Source: Arthrobacter sp. MYb227 (GTDB lineage: Bacteria; Actinomycetota; Actinomycetes; Actinomycetales; Micrococcaceae). From it: a DNA stretch of 64,000 bases. Where the stretch lies: the NCBI RefSeq assembly GCF_002975435.1, contig NZ_PCPT01000005.1:186001-250000 (forward strand), in the 5' to 3' direction. The position numbers and the translations under genes are program-made. Below are positions 1 through 10,057 of this stretch, piece by piece (positions within the stretch are counted from its first letter, which is position 1; each line of letters starts with the position of its first letter). Below the pieces are notes generated by a model, which made no database searches, was not told where the DNA came from, and saw only the letters and a program-made list of their open reading frames with translations.

Positions 1-35
1 CTCTCGCATCATGAACAGTAGCGACTCGGGGCGGC

Positions 36-176
36 ATGGTGGGTACTCATGCGATTAGTCCTGTTGCAGTTGAACGAGCTCGCAGTACTATTGCGCGCCT
101 GAGCGATGCAAAGAACAAATTTCTAAGCGAAACGCAAATTGTTTGGATGCTTAAATCGTACTTTTCTGCACTTTGA
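36..176 (+). other. Possible coding tail or small ORF at the window edge
   Basis: An open frame from ATG at 36 to TGA at 174-176 encodes 46 residues with a plausible helical, charged composition. A stop at 12-14 closes the frame upstream, so it would be either a small gene or the 3' end of a broken gene. There is no recognisable family and no clear ribosome binding site. The rest of 1-231 shows nothing else that I can support. Confidence 0.2.
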
Positions 177-231
177 CAAACAAATTTTAAGACTTCCTCT
201 GTTGGAAGAACCCAAAAGTGATCTGGCGTAT

Positions 232-1443
232 TTACGTTGTTTGTCTTTGCTCAGAAATAATCGCCATTGATTCGTTAATGAAACGTTGCATGCTTGCTCC
301 AGGTGCAGTGTCCCCAAAGTAATAGTCAACTAGCTCGTAAAAATCATGGTTTGTTGCTTCCATCAAGCCTCTAATTATTGTGCCGGCGTTTTTAGCCTCT
401 GCCGCAGTGAGGTTTGGAACTTTCATCAGAGCTGGTGATTCGTCAATTTCAGCCTGTGGATTAGATGGCTTGGTGACAATTATTGGTTTTCCAGTAGCGA
501 GCCAATCGTATGCCACTGCTGAAATATCAGTCACACAAACATCGGCTGCGGTCCACTGCCAGCCCCATGAATCTGTCTCATCGTAGAAATATGATGGGGA
601 GCCGACACGTTGCGAGTTCTCAAAAAGCTCTCGAATGGTATGCAACGCCGTCTTATATTCGCGGTTATTGATTCCACTACGAGGATGTGGACGGAAAATA
701 ATATTACAGTTACCTTCCGCGACTAGAGCCTTAAGCATGGGTAAGCCATGACTAAGCGCCGAACCATAGCTCATTGATGGGCGGTCGCCTTCCCATGTGG
801 GAGCATAGAGTACCGTTTTGAAATTTTGATTTACCTGAACCGGTGCAGGGTACGTCACATCAATTTGGGGCCGGCCGATGAGTTTGGTGCGTTCTGCCGC
901 GTTGTATCTACTTAGATTTTTTTCTAAACGATCTCGAGCAGCTTGACCTGCTGAAAACACATAGTCGTAGGCCTTGAGTTGGTTAGACCACATGTAGGAT
1001 TTTTCACTTTCACCATGACTGACGAAAACATGGGCAGGTCCATTGAACCGCATCATTTGAAAGTTGCGGATATTTTGGTTGACGTAAAATACAGTTTCAA
1101 TTCTTTGGCTTTCTAACATCGTCTCGATGTCAGCAATAGCAGGTGCAAAGAAGATAGGTAACGGACACTCATCGCGAAGGGCAACGGCCGTTTCTGGATT
1201 TCGGACCAGCACAACGACCGGTGCTTGCTTGGCGAGCATCCGCATTGGTTCGTACCATTGGCGAAGTTGATAAGCATTGACCATCTGATCTGCAAAGTAC
1301 AAGGCAGCTTGAAAGCGATCATCCCCATTGGGAAGGTAGCTAAAGGCTAAGGGAGAGGAATTGATTGCTTGGATAGCATTCCGTTTCCGGCGGATATTGC
1401 CGACGATAGTGCTTAGCGTCTTCGCTGCATTGAGGGGGTTCAT
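232..1443 (-). CDS. TagF-like CDP-glycerol glycerophosphotransferase (copy 1)
   Basis: Likely transfers glycerol-phosphate (or a related polyol phosphate) from a CDP donor to a wall-teichoic-acid-like polymer at the cytoplasmic membrane face. The 403-residue protein carries the family motifs SHGESEKSYMWSNQLKAYD, a YAPTWEGDRPSM block, FRPHPRSG, and a C-terminal TDISAVAYDWL. These are shared with three other copies in this window. I chose ATG at 1443, because GAAAGGA lies just upstream; an ATG 39 bases further out lacks such a site. There is no signal peptide, as expected for a peripheral cytoplasmic enzyme. It is shorter than Bacillus TagF because it lacks a large N-terminal region. By eye its GC content is lower than that of the housekeeping genes beside it. 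The exact polymer and donor are inferred. Confidence 0.85.
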   Translation of the reverse strand: MNPLNAAKTLSTIVGNIRRKRNAIQAINSSPLAFSYLPNGDDRFQAALYFADQMVNAYQLRQWYEPMRMLAKQAPVVVLVRNPETAVALRDECPLPIFFAPAIADIETMLESQRIETVFYVNQNIRNFQMMRFNGPAHVFVSHGESEKSYMWSNQLKAYDYVFSAGQAARDRLEKNLSRYNAAERTKLIGRPQIDVTYPAPVQVNQNFKTVLYAPTWEGDRPSMSYGSALSHGLPMLKALVAEGNCNIIFRPHPRSGINNREYKTALHTIRELFENSQRVGSPSYFYDETDSWGWQWTAADVCVTDISAVAYDWLATGKPIIVTKPSNPQAEIDESPALMKVPNLTAAEAKNAGTIIRGLMEATNHDFYELVDYYFGDTAPGASMQRFINESMAIISEQRQTT

Positions 1444-1551
1444 TGGTTTCCTTTCGGCCCCATGCCTGAGGACCAGAAACAATACTATGGGTTAAAGCTG
1501 AAAGGTTTCGGGAAGAATGGCGGTGGGGCGCGGAAACTTGACGGAATCTAT

Positions 1552-2724
1552 TTAAATTTCTGCCTTAATCGCAGCGGCGAACCGTTCGAGGCCGAATCCG
1601 GCACCCACTTTTCCGAAGTGTTCGACGACGAATGAGGATGCGCCTGGCATCGGGCCACCGGTCAAGATCTCCCGAATAATTGCGACGATGTCTTTTTCTT
1701 GCTCCGGGTATATTTTTCTGGCCGCATCCCACAGGAGACTTCTAGACATCGAGACTTCAAGTTTTTGCGGGCATGTCACCAGAAAAGCGCGCTCTAGGAC
1801 ACTAAAATCCATTGCCATCGCTGAAATGTCAAAAATTGCAACGTCTGCCGATACAAGTGCAGTGTGATAGTCGGGTTGCATGTCAAAAAGATGTCCCGTT
1901 TGAGGATCTTGGGACACTTTTTCGGCGATTAGCTTCTTTATAGTTTGGTTTGCCGCCAAAGTTGATTTGCTCCGCGATCCAGTCTTGGGATGGGGGCGGT
2001 AAATCAGTCGTAGCGATGGTTCCTGCAAGATATCCGTAACCCATTTGATCCCGACTGAATCAACCGAGCTGTAGGCCATGGCAGGGCGGTCTCCCTCCCA
2101 TGTCGGCGCGTAAAGAACTGTTTTGCGTCCCGGGACCTGAGGGAATGACTTTGCTGAGAAAAGCTGGTCGAGCTGCGGGCGACCAACTAGTTTCAGCCGA
2201 GACTTATCGAAATGTTGCAAAGTAGAACTGATTCTCTTGATGGATGCTTCTCCAGCCACAAAACAATAGTCATAGGCCTTGAGCTGATTCGAAACCATTG
2301 AGACCTTTTCGCTCTCACCATGGCTTAGATGGATATGAGTCACCGTAGGCAGGCGTAGAACCGAAAAATTGGCTAAGTTGTTGTTCACATAGAACATAGC
2401 TTTGATGCCAAGGCGATCAACGAGTGGTTCGATAGCATCCGCATGACCGGCCAGCCGAATTGGCAGAGTCGTGAGCTTAGCAAGTACGGAGGCAGATCTT
2501 GCGTCCTTGACGAGCAGAATGGATGGCAACTCGGTGTTGATCTTTTCAAACACTGGGGTCCACTGTGAAACTTGATAGATGTCACCGACTGGACCCGCGA
2601 AGAAGATGGCCAGTGGCGCTTTCTCAATACTTGACCGCGTCGCTAGAGCCTTGACTGTCTGCTTTGCAGTCAAAATGTGAGCAAGTCGAGCGGTAAACGG
2701 CGAGAGCCTTTGGGACAGTGACAT
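1552..2724 (-). CDS. TagF-like CDP-glycerol glycerophosphotransferase (copy 2)
   Basis: A 390-residue paralogue of the gene immediately downstream, with about 110 bp between them on the same strand. It has LSHGESEKVSMVSNQLKAYD, LYAPTWEGDRPAMAY, IYRPHPKTG and a C-terminal IFDISAMAMDF, all hallmarks of the glycerophosphotransferase family. The open frame continues to 3129, but that would overlap the start of yceD on the other strand. Alignment with copy 1 places the N-terminus at the ATG at 2724; an ATG at 2781 is the alternative, and neither has a strong ribosome binding site. It is divergently arranged with yceD. It probably works with copy 1 in making or extending a wall polymer; the substrate is not determinable from sequence. 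Confidence 0.82.
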   Translation of the reverse strand: MSLSQRLSPFTARLAHILTAKQTVKALATRSSIEKAPLAIFFAGPVGDIYQVSQWTPVFEKINTELPSILLVKDARSASVLAKLTTLPIRLAGHADAIEPLVDRLGIKAMFYVNNNLANFSVLRLPTVTHIHLSHGESEKVSMVSNQLKAYDYCFVAGEASIKRISSTLQHFDKSRLKLVGRPQLDQLFSAKSFPQVPGRKTVLYAPTWEGDRPAMAYSSVDSVGIKWVTDILQEPSLRLIYRPHPKTGSRSKSTLAANQTIKKLIAEKVSQDPQTGHLFDMQPDYHTALVSADVAIFDISAMAMDFSVLERAFLVTCPQKLEVSMSRSLLWDAARKIYPEQEKDIVAIIREILTGGPMPGASSFVVEHFGKVGAGFGLERFAAAIKAEI

Positions 2725-2824
2725 ATGCTTAAGTCTACCGACTAGTCTGGGGTGGGTCCCGTTTGGGTTCTTATCTTGCATCAGGCTAAGATGTAATGTC
2801 GGTCTATGTTCTACAGGAGTCATC

Positions 2825-3445
2825 ATTAGCGAAAAGCGTTCAGATCGTTCGTCGTCACACGACATCGATCGCAGTTCGCCCTTAGTTTTTCTAACTAAGG
2901 ATCTCGGGCGCAGCCCGGGAAACATGACGACCCTTGAAGAAACGGTCGTTGCACCCGCTGAAGTGGGTGTTGCACTTATTGGAGTTCGTGAAGGATCAGA
3001 AATTGATCTGGATCTGAGATTCGAAGCCGTGCACGAGGGCATTCTAGTTTCCGGAACCGCTACTGTCGAAATTGACGGTGAGTGCGGCCGGTGCTTGGAG
3101 GCCATCGCGTATGACTTCGAAGCCGACATCCAAGAACTCTTCTACTACGAAGACTCACTTGAGCCTGATGAAGAAGAAGAGTCCGACCAGTACCAGGTTA
3201 TCGATGATCGTATTGATCTTGAGCCGGTACTGCGGAATGCAGTGGTGACCGCGCTGCCATTCCAACCGGTGTGCCGGGAAGACTGTGCAGGGCTTTGCTC
3301 CGAATGTGGAAAAAGCCTGAATGAGGATCCTGAGCATCACCATGAGGTCTTGGATCCTCGTTGGGCAGCGCTTGCCGGGCTGTCCGACATCGTCGCAGAG
3401 GACGCGACACAGAGTACACATTCAGTCGAGAGAGAAGAGAAGTAG
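2825..3445 (+). CDS. yceD: YceD/DUF177 family protein with probable ATT start
   Basis: Actinobacterial homologue of YceD, linked to 23S rRNA/large-subunit accumulation and normally found next to rpmF, as here. The protein has two cysteine clusters typical of the family: CGRC near the middle and a C-terminal [13 protein letters not shown]. The first ATG (2924) gives 173 residues and cuts off the conserved N-terminal block [17 protein letters not shown], which is encoded in the same frame upstream. No ATG, GTG or TTG lies upstream within reach, but an ATT at 2825-2827 follows AGGAG (2815-2819) by five bases, giving 206 residues. The ATT start is therefore my preferred reading (inference). rpmF follows after two bases, so the genes are co-transcribed. 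Confidence 0.8.
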   Translation: MSEKRSDRSSSHDIDRSSPLVFLTKDLGRSPGNMTTLEETVVAPAEVGVALIGVREGSEIDLDLRFEAVHEGILVSGTATVEIDGECGRCLEAIAYDFEADIQELFYYEDSLEPDEEEESDQYQVIDDRIDLEPVLRNAVVTALPFQPVCREDCAGLCSECGKSLNEDPEHHHEVLDPRWAALAGLSDIVAEDATQSTHSVEREEK

Positions 3446-3447
3446 CC

Positions 3448-3651
3448 GTGGCTGTTCCTAAGAGGAAGATGTCCCGCTCAAACACTCGCGCCCGTCGCGC
3501 ACAGTGGAAGGCAACCGCGCCTACCCTGGTGAAGACCATGGAAAATGGCCGCGTCACCTACAGCCTGCCGCACCAGGCAAAGGTTGTAACGGATTCCGCA
3601 GGCACCGAGCTGTTCCTTGAATACAAGGGTCGCAAGGTCGCAGACGCGTAA
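3448..3651 (+). CDS. rpmF: 50S ribosomal protein L32
   Basis: A 67-residue basic protein starting [20 protein letters not shown], the standard start of bacterial L32. The GTG at 3448 is chosen because it yields exactly this family N-terminus; the longer open frame starting at 3361 overlaps yceD. A GA-rich stretch (GAGAGAAGAGAAG) supplies the ribosome binding site inside the end of yceD. The zinc-binding cysteines found in some L32 proteins are absent, so this is the C-minus, zinc-independent type. rnc starts 9 bp downstream. Confidence 0.96.
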   Translation: MAVPKRKMSRSNTRARRAQWKATAPTLVKTMENGRVTYSLPHQAKVVTDSAGTELFLEYKGRKVADA

Positions 3652-3660
3652 GTCTGTCTG

Positions 3661-4356
3661 ATGCCTTCAACAGAAGAGCTTTTGAAGCGTCTCGGAGTCA
3701 ATATTGACTCCGAGACGCTTCGTCTTGCCCTCACACATCGTTCTTACGCCTACGAACACGGTGGTATCCCCACCAACGAACGGCTCGAATTCTTAGGTGA
3801 CTCGGTGCTCGGTTTTGCCGTCACGGATCACCTCTACCGACAGTACCCAGATTTGCCCGAAGGCGATTTGGCTAAGCGCCGATCCGCAGTGGTCAGCACG
3901 CGTGCACTTGCTGGTATTGCCCGCTCCATCGGGATTGGTGAATTTATCCTGCTAGGCCAGGGTGAAAAGCTCACTAACGGCAAGGATAAATCTTCAATCC
4001 TTGCCGACACCATGGAGTCATTGATTGGTGCAACCTTCCTTAACCATGGAATTGAAATTGCCCGTCAATTGGTAATGCGACTAGTCGCTCCGCTCCTTCA
4101 AGACGTTGAAGTTTTGGGTGCCGGAACCGACTGGAAGACAGCGATCCAAGAAGTTGCAGCTGCCCGCAAGCTTGGCACTATTGAATACAAAGTCACGGGC
4201 TCCGGACCAGATCATGCACGTACCTATGTAGCGGTTCTTCACATTGGTGGAAAACCCTATGGGCAAGGTACCGGACCATCCAAAAAGGAAGCCGAACAAG
4301 AGTCGGCATCAATTTCTTGGAATATGGTCAATGCTGGAAATACCGCTGATAAGTAA
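3661..4356 (+). CDS. rnc: Ribonuclease III
   Basis: Double-stranded RNA endonuclease that processes rRNA precursors and structured mRNAs. The 231-residue length is normal. The RNase III signature [14 protein letters not shown] is at residues 39-52, with metal-ligand Glu43 and catalytic Asp47. DTMESLIGA at about 116-124 supplies the second acidic pair (Asp116, Glu119). A double-stranded RNA-binding domain fills the C-terminal third, ending with [12 protein letters not shown]. It sits between rpmF and mutM, two bases ahead of mutM, so the two are probably translated from one message, as is common in actinobacteria. Confidence 0.97.
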   Translation: MPSTEELLKRLGVNIDSETLRLALTHRSYAYEHGGIPTNERLEFLGDSVLGFAVTDHLYRQYPDLPEGDLAKRRSAVVSTRALAGIARSIGIGEFILLGQGEKLTNGKDKSSILADTMESLIGATFLNHGIEIARQLVMRLVAPLLQDVEVLGAGTDWKTAIQEVAAARKLGTIEYKVTGSGPDHARTYVAVLHIGGKPYGQGTGPSKKEAEQESASISWNMVNAGNTADK

Positions 4357-4358
4357 CC

Positions 4359-5276
4359 ATGCCTGAACTACCTGAAGTTGAGGTAGTTCGGCGTGGGCTT
4401 GACGACTGGGTCGTTGGGCGCACCGTCGAAGCTACACAGATTCTTGATCCGCGATCCATCCGCCGGCATATAGCCGGAATCGAAGACTTTGGGGATCAGC
4501 TGGTCGGATCCCAAATCACCGCCGCCGTGCGCCGTGGCAAGTTCCTTTGGATGCTCCTAGATAACCTCACCACACCCACGGCGTTGGTAGGGCATTTGGG
4601 GATGAGCGGTCAGTTGCTTATTGAAGAATCCGTAGAACCGGACGAGAAGCACCTCAAAGTCAGATTTTCGCTTTCGCCTGTAACCGGTAAACCACGCGAA
4701 CTGCGCTTTATTGATCAACGGATCTTCGGCGGGATGTTTCTATCGCCTTTGGTGCCAACCAAAGATGGCCTTGCCGGGGGAGTAGGCTCCGGGAAACCGT
4801 TCATTCCAGAAGCCGCAGCGCATATTGCACGAGATATTCTTGACCCAGTCTCCAACGCGGACTCCCTCTACCAGGCGCTGCGCAAACGCAATACGCAACT
4901 GAAACGGGCGCTACTGGATCAAGAAGTGATCTCCGGTGTCGGAAACATCTATGCGGATGAAGCGCTATGGCAAGCTAAACTCCATGGCTTGCGCTCAACC
5001 AAAACAATCAGGCGCCCGGATGTAGAGCGACTTTATGCCGCACTAGTAGATGTCATGAGTCGTGCGTTGGAAGCCGGGGGCACCAGCTTTGACGCGCTCT
5101 ACGTCAACGTCAACGGAGCTTCCGGCTACTTTGATAGATCGTTGAACGCCTACGGTCGCGAAGGCGAGGCCTGCCACCGCTGTGCCGGGGCAGGATTCGT
5201 CACGTTGATCCGTAGGGACGCCTTCATGGGGCGCTCATCTTATAGCTGCCCACGGTGTCAGCGAAAGCCTCGCTAG
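4359..5276 (+). CDS. mutM: Formamidopyrimidine-DNA glycosylase
   Basis: Base-excision repair enzyme removing oxidised purines such as 8-oxoguanine, with AP-lyase activity. The protein begins [14 protein letters not shown], so after removal of Met the catalytic Pro and Glu are at the N-terminus. The helix-two-turn-helix segment contains the conserved [14 protein letters not shown]-terminal zinc finger CHRC...CPRC lies at about residues 271-301. The 305-residue length is slightly above average for the family. It follows rnc after two bases and ends in a hairpin shared with the convergent gene at 5301. Confidence 0.97.
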   Translation: MPELPEVEVVRRGLDDWVVGRTVEATQILDPRSIRRHIAGIEDFGDQLVGSQITAAVRRGKFLWMLLDNLTTPTALVGHLGMSGQLLIEESVEPDEKHLKVRFSLSPVTGKPRELRFIDQRIFGGMFLSPLVPTKDGLAGGVGSGKPFIPEAAAHIARDILDPVSNADSLYQALRKRNTQLKRALLDQEVISGVGNIYADEALWQAKLHGLRSTKTIRRPDVERLYAALVDVMSRALEAGGTSFDALYVNVNGASGYFDRSLNAYGREGEACHRCAGAGFVTLIRRDAFMGRSSYSCPRCQRKPR

Positions 5277-5308
5277 AGCTTCGCCCACACCGAAGAGCCT
5301 CTAGCGAG
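5269..5308. terminator. Bidirectional hairpin between mutM and the convergent hydrolase
   Basis: CTCGCTAGAG (5269-5278) pairs perfectly with CTCTAGCGAG (5299-5308), and CTTCG (5279-5283) can pair with CGAAG (5291-5295) inside it. Both stop codons (mutM 5274-5276, hydrolase 5301-5303) lie in the stem. It probably terminates transcription from both sides, although no long T-run is present. Confidence 0.55.
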
Positions 5309-6122
5309 CCGTCTGCAGCTCGGAGACTACAGCATCATTAAACGGAGCCCACGCTTCAACCGCCCAAGGGCCAAAGGGCTTATCGGTGAGAGTTACGCAG
5401 GCAGCTTCAAGGACAGGATCAACCCATAGGAACGTCCCGGCTTGGCCAAAATGGCCAAAGGTCTCCGGTGAGTTTTGTGAACCAGTCCAGTGGGGAGACT
5501 TTTCAGAACGGATCTCCATGCCAAGACCCCACGCATTGTTCTTTTGCCGGCCATAGCCTGGCAAAATACCCGTAAGATCAGGAAACACCACATGAGTTGC
5601 CAGGTAGTGGGTTTCGGGCGCCAGTAACTTCGGCGTCTGGAGCTCCGCAGCAAACTTCAACAGGTCAGCAACGGTTGATATACCGTCTGCAGCAGCACTG
5701 CCATCCACCGAAGTAGAAGTCATGCCCAACGGTTCGAGCACGGCTTCGGTCAGGTATTCGGAAAAGCTCATCTCGGTTGCTGACTCCAATGCTTCTGCCA
5801 GCACATCAAATCCAACGTTTGAGTACAAACGGCGGGCACCGGGGGCAAACCTGACGGTTTTGTCGGCAAAATCATAACCCGAGGTATGAGCCAAAAGATG
5901 CTTAATTGTTGATCCTTCTGGGCCTGCCGGGGTGTCCAAATCAAACGCTTCCTCTTCGATTGCAAGCAGGAAAGCATAGGCGCTCAGAAGTTTGGTAACA
6001 GAGGCCAAGGAAAATTTTCTGTTTAGTTCGCCATGAGAGCCCAACACCGTACCATCTTTGGCGATTACCGCACTGGCGGCGTTCTCGGAAGGCCATGAAT
6101 CGATGGTCTTGAGGCTTTGCAT
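5301..6122 (-). CDS. Serine hydrolase of the beta-lactamase/penicillin-binding fold (class C-like)
   Basis: A 273-residue protein of the beta-lactamase-related family that includes class C enzymes, esterases and D-aminopeptidases. The active-site motif SVTK is at residues 41-44 (Ser41, Lys44), the YxN motif YSN is at about 99-101, and HFGQAG at about 230 takes the place of the KTG box. There is no signal peptide, so it is probably cytoplasmic and more likely an esterase or peptidase than a secreted antibiotic-degrading enzyme (inference). It is convergent with mutM and divergent from smc, about 140 bp away. Confidence 0.85.
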   Translation of the reverse strand: MQSLKTIDSWPSENAASAVIAKDGTVLGSHGELNRKFSLASVTKLLSAYAFLLAIEEEAFDLDTPAGPEGSTIKHLLAHTSGYDFADKTVRFAPGARRLYSNVGFDVLAEALESATEMSFSEYLTEAVLEPLGMTSTSVDGSAAADGISTVADLLKFAAELQTPKLLAPETHYLATHVVFPDLTGILPGYGRQKNNAWGLGMEIRSEKSPHWTGSQNSPETFGHFGQAGTFLWVDPVLEAACVTLTDKPFGPWAVEAWAPFNDAVVSELQTAR

Positions 6123-6260
6123 TAGATTGGTTCTCCTTGAATCAATGCTGGGAACGAGCGGTTACTGGAACGGCTTCCCCTAAGAGAGCCGGTTCGCCGA
6201 CTATTATGGAAGCAGACTTCCTTGTCCACTTTAGCCATCTAGAACGTAGGACGCCCCCAC

Positions 6261-9200
6261 GTGCATTTGAAATCACTCACAGTTCGTGGGTTCAAGTCGT
6301 TTGCTTCAGCAACGACGTTTGAATTTGAGCCGGGTGTGACAGCTGTTGTTGGCCCAAACGGTTCGGGCAAATCGAACGTTGTTGACGCTCTAGCCTGGGT
6401 GATGGGCGAGCAAGGTGTTAAAACTCTACGCGGCGGCAAGATGGAAGACGTGATCTTTGCTGGTACTTCCGGCCGGGGAGCCTTGGGCAGAGCCCATGTT
6501 TCACTGACGATCGACAACGCAGATGGCGCACTGCCAATTGATTACGCTGAAGTCACCATTTCCCGCACGCTCTTCCGTGCCGGTGGATCCGAATACGCTA
6601 TTAATGGCAATGCCTGTCGTTTACTTGATATTCAAGAACTTCTCTCTGATTCCGGGCTGGGCCGGGAAATGCACGTCATTGTCGGCCAAGGCCAATTGGA
6701 TCGTATTCTCCATGCGACCCCGGAAGACCGCCGTGGATTCATTGAAGAAGCAGCCGGAGTGCTCAAGCACCGGCGCCGCAAAGAAAAGACCGTGCGTAAA
6801 CTCGACGCAATGCAGGGTAATCTCAACCGGCTTGAAGACCTCACCAATGAGATCAGACGTCAGCTCACTCCATTGGGCAAACAAGCAAAGGTCGCCCGTA
6901 GGGCCCAAAGCGTCCAATACGATCTCCGAGACGCAAAGTCTCGACTTATGGCTGATGATTTGGTAACGCTTCAAAAAGCGCTCGAAAAAGAAATGGCTGA
7001 TGAAGTTGCTCAGCGAGAACACCAGCAAGTACTAAAAATTCGTGTGGAGGAAAATCGTAGCGAACTCGCTCGTCTAGAAACTGCAGCAGCACACGCAACC
7101 CCTCAGCTTAACAAGGCCCGCGAGATATGGTTCGGTCTAACTTCCACACGGGAACGCTTTAGGTCTCTGGGTGCCATCGCCGGGGAACGCTCCCGGCTTC
7201 TGGGATCGGAAGCTCCTTTATTTGATCAAAACCGGAATCCGGAGGCCATGGACGCCCAAGCCAGGAAGCTGCAAGAAGAATTCGAAGAGCTTGAAGAAAA
7301 TCTTGAGATGCGTCGAGAACTCCTCGAGGAAGCGCTTCTTGTTCGTTCAGAAGCCGAAGAATCGGTCCGTGCTGAGCAAGAACTGCACACGAAGCAACTG
7401 CGGCTGGCCGCTGATCGCCGGGAAGGTCTAGCCCGTCTTGCTGGCAATGTTGGAGCCGCTCGGAGCCGTGTTGAAAGCATTGAAGGTGAACTTGGTCGTT
7501 TGCGCGAATCGCTGGGTGGCTGGTCTACCCGGCGTGAAGCTACTGAACGCGAATACTCCGTGCTTGAAAACGAAGTTGAGTCTGTGCAGGATTCCGCAAA
7601 AGACGTGGAAGCTGAATATCAACGCGCATTAGCCGAACATGAAGCGCAAGGTACAGAAGTTGGCTCACTGCGCCAGCGCGAGCAGGAACTCGTTGCTGCG
7701 CTGAGCTCCGCACAAGGACGGCTCGAAGCACTCAAGATGAGTGCAATGCGCAAGGATGCCACGGAAGACCTGTTGGAAAGTAAGCCAGCGGGATTACTTG
7801 GCAGGGTTTCAGAATTCATTTCAGTTGAACCCGGGTATGAAGTCGCCATAGCGGCTGCCTTGGGGCCAGCAGCAGAAGCCCTGGCAGTTGAAAAACTAGA
7901 CAACGCCTTGAAGATCATTGAGGAATTGGGTGGGCAGGAGGGCGGAAGAGTTCACCTAGTTTCGCGAGACTCCCAAGAATCCTTGGACCAAGTTCTAGTT
8001 GCACCCTGCGGCAGACCCGCCATCGCGGCGATTTCCTCCACCGGTGCCTTACACAATGCCTTGGAAAAAATACTGGCAACCACGTTTATCGTTCGTGATA
8101 TTGCCGAGGCCCGCATGCTTCTGGAACAAGAGCCGCGTGCCACTGCAGTAACTAGTAATGGTGATGTATTGGGTATTAGCCATTCACACGGCGGAAACGC
8201 CGCAGCACCATCGCTAATTGAACAAAACGCTGCAATCGCCGAAACCGAAGGCACCCAGGCTACAACCAAGACTGAGCTTAGGAATTTACGCTTGTTAGTG
8301 GGCAAAGCTGCCGATAAACTTGCGGATGCACAATCCGCAGCAACCGAGGCTCTTCAACGGCGCAATGACCACAACGCGCATATGAAATCGGTGAGCGAGC
8401 GGCTTGCCCACTTAGGGGAGTTGCTGAACCAAAGCCAAGGGGAAAAGGACCGCATTGGGCAGCAAATTACCGTGGCCCAAGAGAAACTCGAAGTAGAGCA
8501 GGAAAAACTTGCGGTGTTCAACGAACGGCTCGAGCTTGCCAGCGAAACCGCCGAGGATGAACCAGACCGCGGCCAAGATAATGAACTCTTGGCGGTGGCG
8601 GCAGCCAGCGCACGCCAAAAAGAACTCGATGCGCGGCTCGCATTGCGCGGTGCTGAGGAACGTGCCAATGCCCTGCGCAACCGCATTGAGTCGCTACTGC
8701 GTGCGGCACAGACCGAACGTAAGGCTCGAGAAGACGCGCAACGTAAGGCAGAAATTCGCCAAGAACAAGCAACGGCCGCACGCACTGTGGCAAGTAACGT
8801 GCAACGAGCTATCTCATTTATGGATCTCTCAATTCAATTGGCTGACCGTGAGCGTGAAGTACTTCAAGAACGTCGCGAAGAACTTGAGACACAAGTGGCA
8901 GCCGTTCGTATCACCGCAGAGAAGGCAAATCTTGAACTTGCGGACCTGACAATCGTGGTTCACAAAGAAGAGATGGCTCATGCCGAGCAGCGAATACGCC
9001 TCGAAGCTTTGGAAAACCGGTCCATTGAAGAACTCGGGATGACCGCCGATCACCTGGTTGAAAGCTTCGGCCCCCATATGCCAGTTCCACAGGAGAATGA
9101 ATCTGCCGACAAATGGGCACAGCTGAAACTCGAAGTCGATGCAGAGGGCAAACCCGTACCAATGGGAATTGCCTTTGACAGAGTTGAGCAAGAAAAGCGA

Positions 9201-9857
9201 TTAAAACAGGCCGAACGTGACCTAAGCGCGCTGGGTAGGGTCAATCCCTTAGCCCTTGAAGAGTTTGCGGCGCTAGAAGAACGCCATCAATTCCTCGCCA
9301 CACAACTTGAAGATCTAAAGAAAAGCCGCAAGGACCTACAAGACATCATCAAGGACGTTGATGATCGGGTTGAACGCGTATTCACCGAGGCATATCAGGA
9401 AACTGCTGTTCAATTTGAACGAGTTTTTGCTCGATTATTCCCAGGTGGGGAGGGCAGACTCGTGTTGACCGAACCAGAGAACATGCTCACTACCGGAATT
9501 GAGGTTGAGGCCAGACCCGCTGGCAAGAAGATTAAGCGTCTTTCCCTGCTATCGGGTGGTGAACGCTCGCTAACCGCGGTTGCTTTCCTTGTGGCCATCT
9601 TCAAAGCGCGGCCCTCGCCCTTCTACGTCATGGATGAGGTTGAGGCTGCCCTTGACGACAGTAACCTTGGACGCTTGGTGACAATCTTTGAGGAATTGCG
9701 TGAATCAAGCCAACTGATTGTGATTACGCACCAGAAACGCACCATGGAAGTTGCAGATGCTTTGTATGGGGTAACTATGCAAGGTGACGGTGTCTCAAAG
9801 GTCATCAGCCAACGTATCGAACGCAATCGGGACTTAAATACAAGTGCGAATCCCTAA
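6261..9857 (+). CDS. smc: Chromosome segregation protein SMC
   Basis: Large ATPase that loads on DNA with ScpA/ScpB and compacts and segregates the chromosome. It has 1198 residues and a GTG start giving MHLKSLTVRGFKSFA. Walker A GPNGSGKS is at 31-38. Two long coiled coils rich in Glu, Arg and Leu flank a hinge at about 510-650. The ABC signature LSGGERS is at about 1096, and Walker B YVMDEVEAALDD follows at about 1123. Length and layout are those of a full-length actinobacterial SMC. It follows the repair/RNase genes, as it does in many actinobacteria. Confidence 0.97.
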   Translation: MHLKSLTVRGFKSFASATTFEFEPGVTAVVGPNGSGKSNVVDALAWVMGEQGVKTLRGGKMEDVIFAGTSGRGALGRAHVSLTIDNADGALPIDYAEVTISRTLFRAGGSEYAINGNACRLLDIQELLSDSGLGREMHVIVGQGQLDRILHATPEDRRGFIEEAAGVLKHRRRKEKTVRKLDAMQGNLNRLEDLTNEIRRQLTPLGKQAKVARRAQSVQYDLRDAKSRLMADDLVTLQKALEKEMADEVAQREHQQVLKIRVEENRSELARLETAAAHATPQLNKAREIWFGLTSTRERFRSLGAIAGERSRLLGSEAPLFDQNRNPEAMDAQARKLQEEFEELEENLEMRRELLEEALLVRSEAEESVRAEQELHTKQLRLAADRREGLARLAGNVGAARSRVESIEGELGRLRESLGGWSTRREATEREYSVLENEVESVQDSAKDVEAEYQRALAEHEAQGTEVGSLRQREQELVAALSSAQGRLEALKMSAMRKDATEDLLESKPAGLLGRVSEFISVEPGYEVAIAAALGPAAEALAVEKLDNALKIIEELGGQEGGRVHLVSRDSQESLDQVLVAPCGRPAIAAISSTGALHNALEKILATTFIVRDIAEARMLLEQEPRATAVTSNGDVLGISHSHGGNAAAPSLIEQNAAIAETEGTQATTKTELRNLRLLVGKAADKLADAQSAATEALQRRNDHNAHMKSVSERLAHLGELLNQSQGEKDRIGQQITVAQEKLEVEQEKLAVFNERLELASETAEDEPDRGQDNELLAVAAASARQKELDARLALRGAEERANALRNRIESLLRAAQTERKAREDAQRKAEIRQEQATAARTVASNVQRAISFMDLSIQLADREREVLQERREELETQVAAVRITAEKANLELADLTIVVHKEEMAHAEQRIRLEALENRSIEELGMTADHLVESFGPHMPVPQENESADKWAQLKLEVDAEGKPVPMGIAFDRVEQEKRLKQAERDLSALGRVNPLALEEFAALEERHQFLATQLEDLKKSRKDLQDIIKDVDDRVERVFTEAYQETAVQFERVFARLFPGGEGRLVLTEPENMLTTGIEVEARPAGKKIKRLSLLSGGERSLTAVAFLVAIFKARPSPFYVMDEVEAALDDSNLGRLVTIFEELRESSQLIVITHQKRTMEVADALYGVTMQGDGVSKVISQRIERNRDLNTSANP

Positions 9858-10057
9858 TAACACAGCCACTAGTTCGAAAATACGCGCAGATCATCAAATT
9901 CGAGCAGGTCGGATCAAAAGCCTAAACTCCGTCCATGAAGTATTGCATAGTCGCTATACAACGTTTGTTTGGAATAGACTCGTGTCTCGTGCCAACATTC
10001 GGTTCTATGTAAACCCGTAACTATGCAAGTCATCTATCGTTTTTGAATTGAGAATTC

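Noticed and set aside
2725-3129. N-terminal extension of TagF-like copy 2
   Set aside because: It overlaps yceD and reads as low-complexity Ser/Thr sequence that does not align with the other copies.
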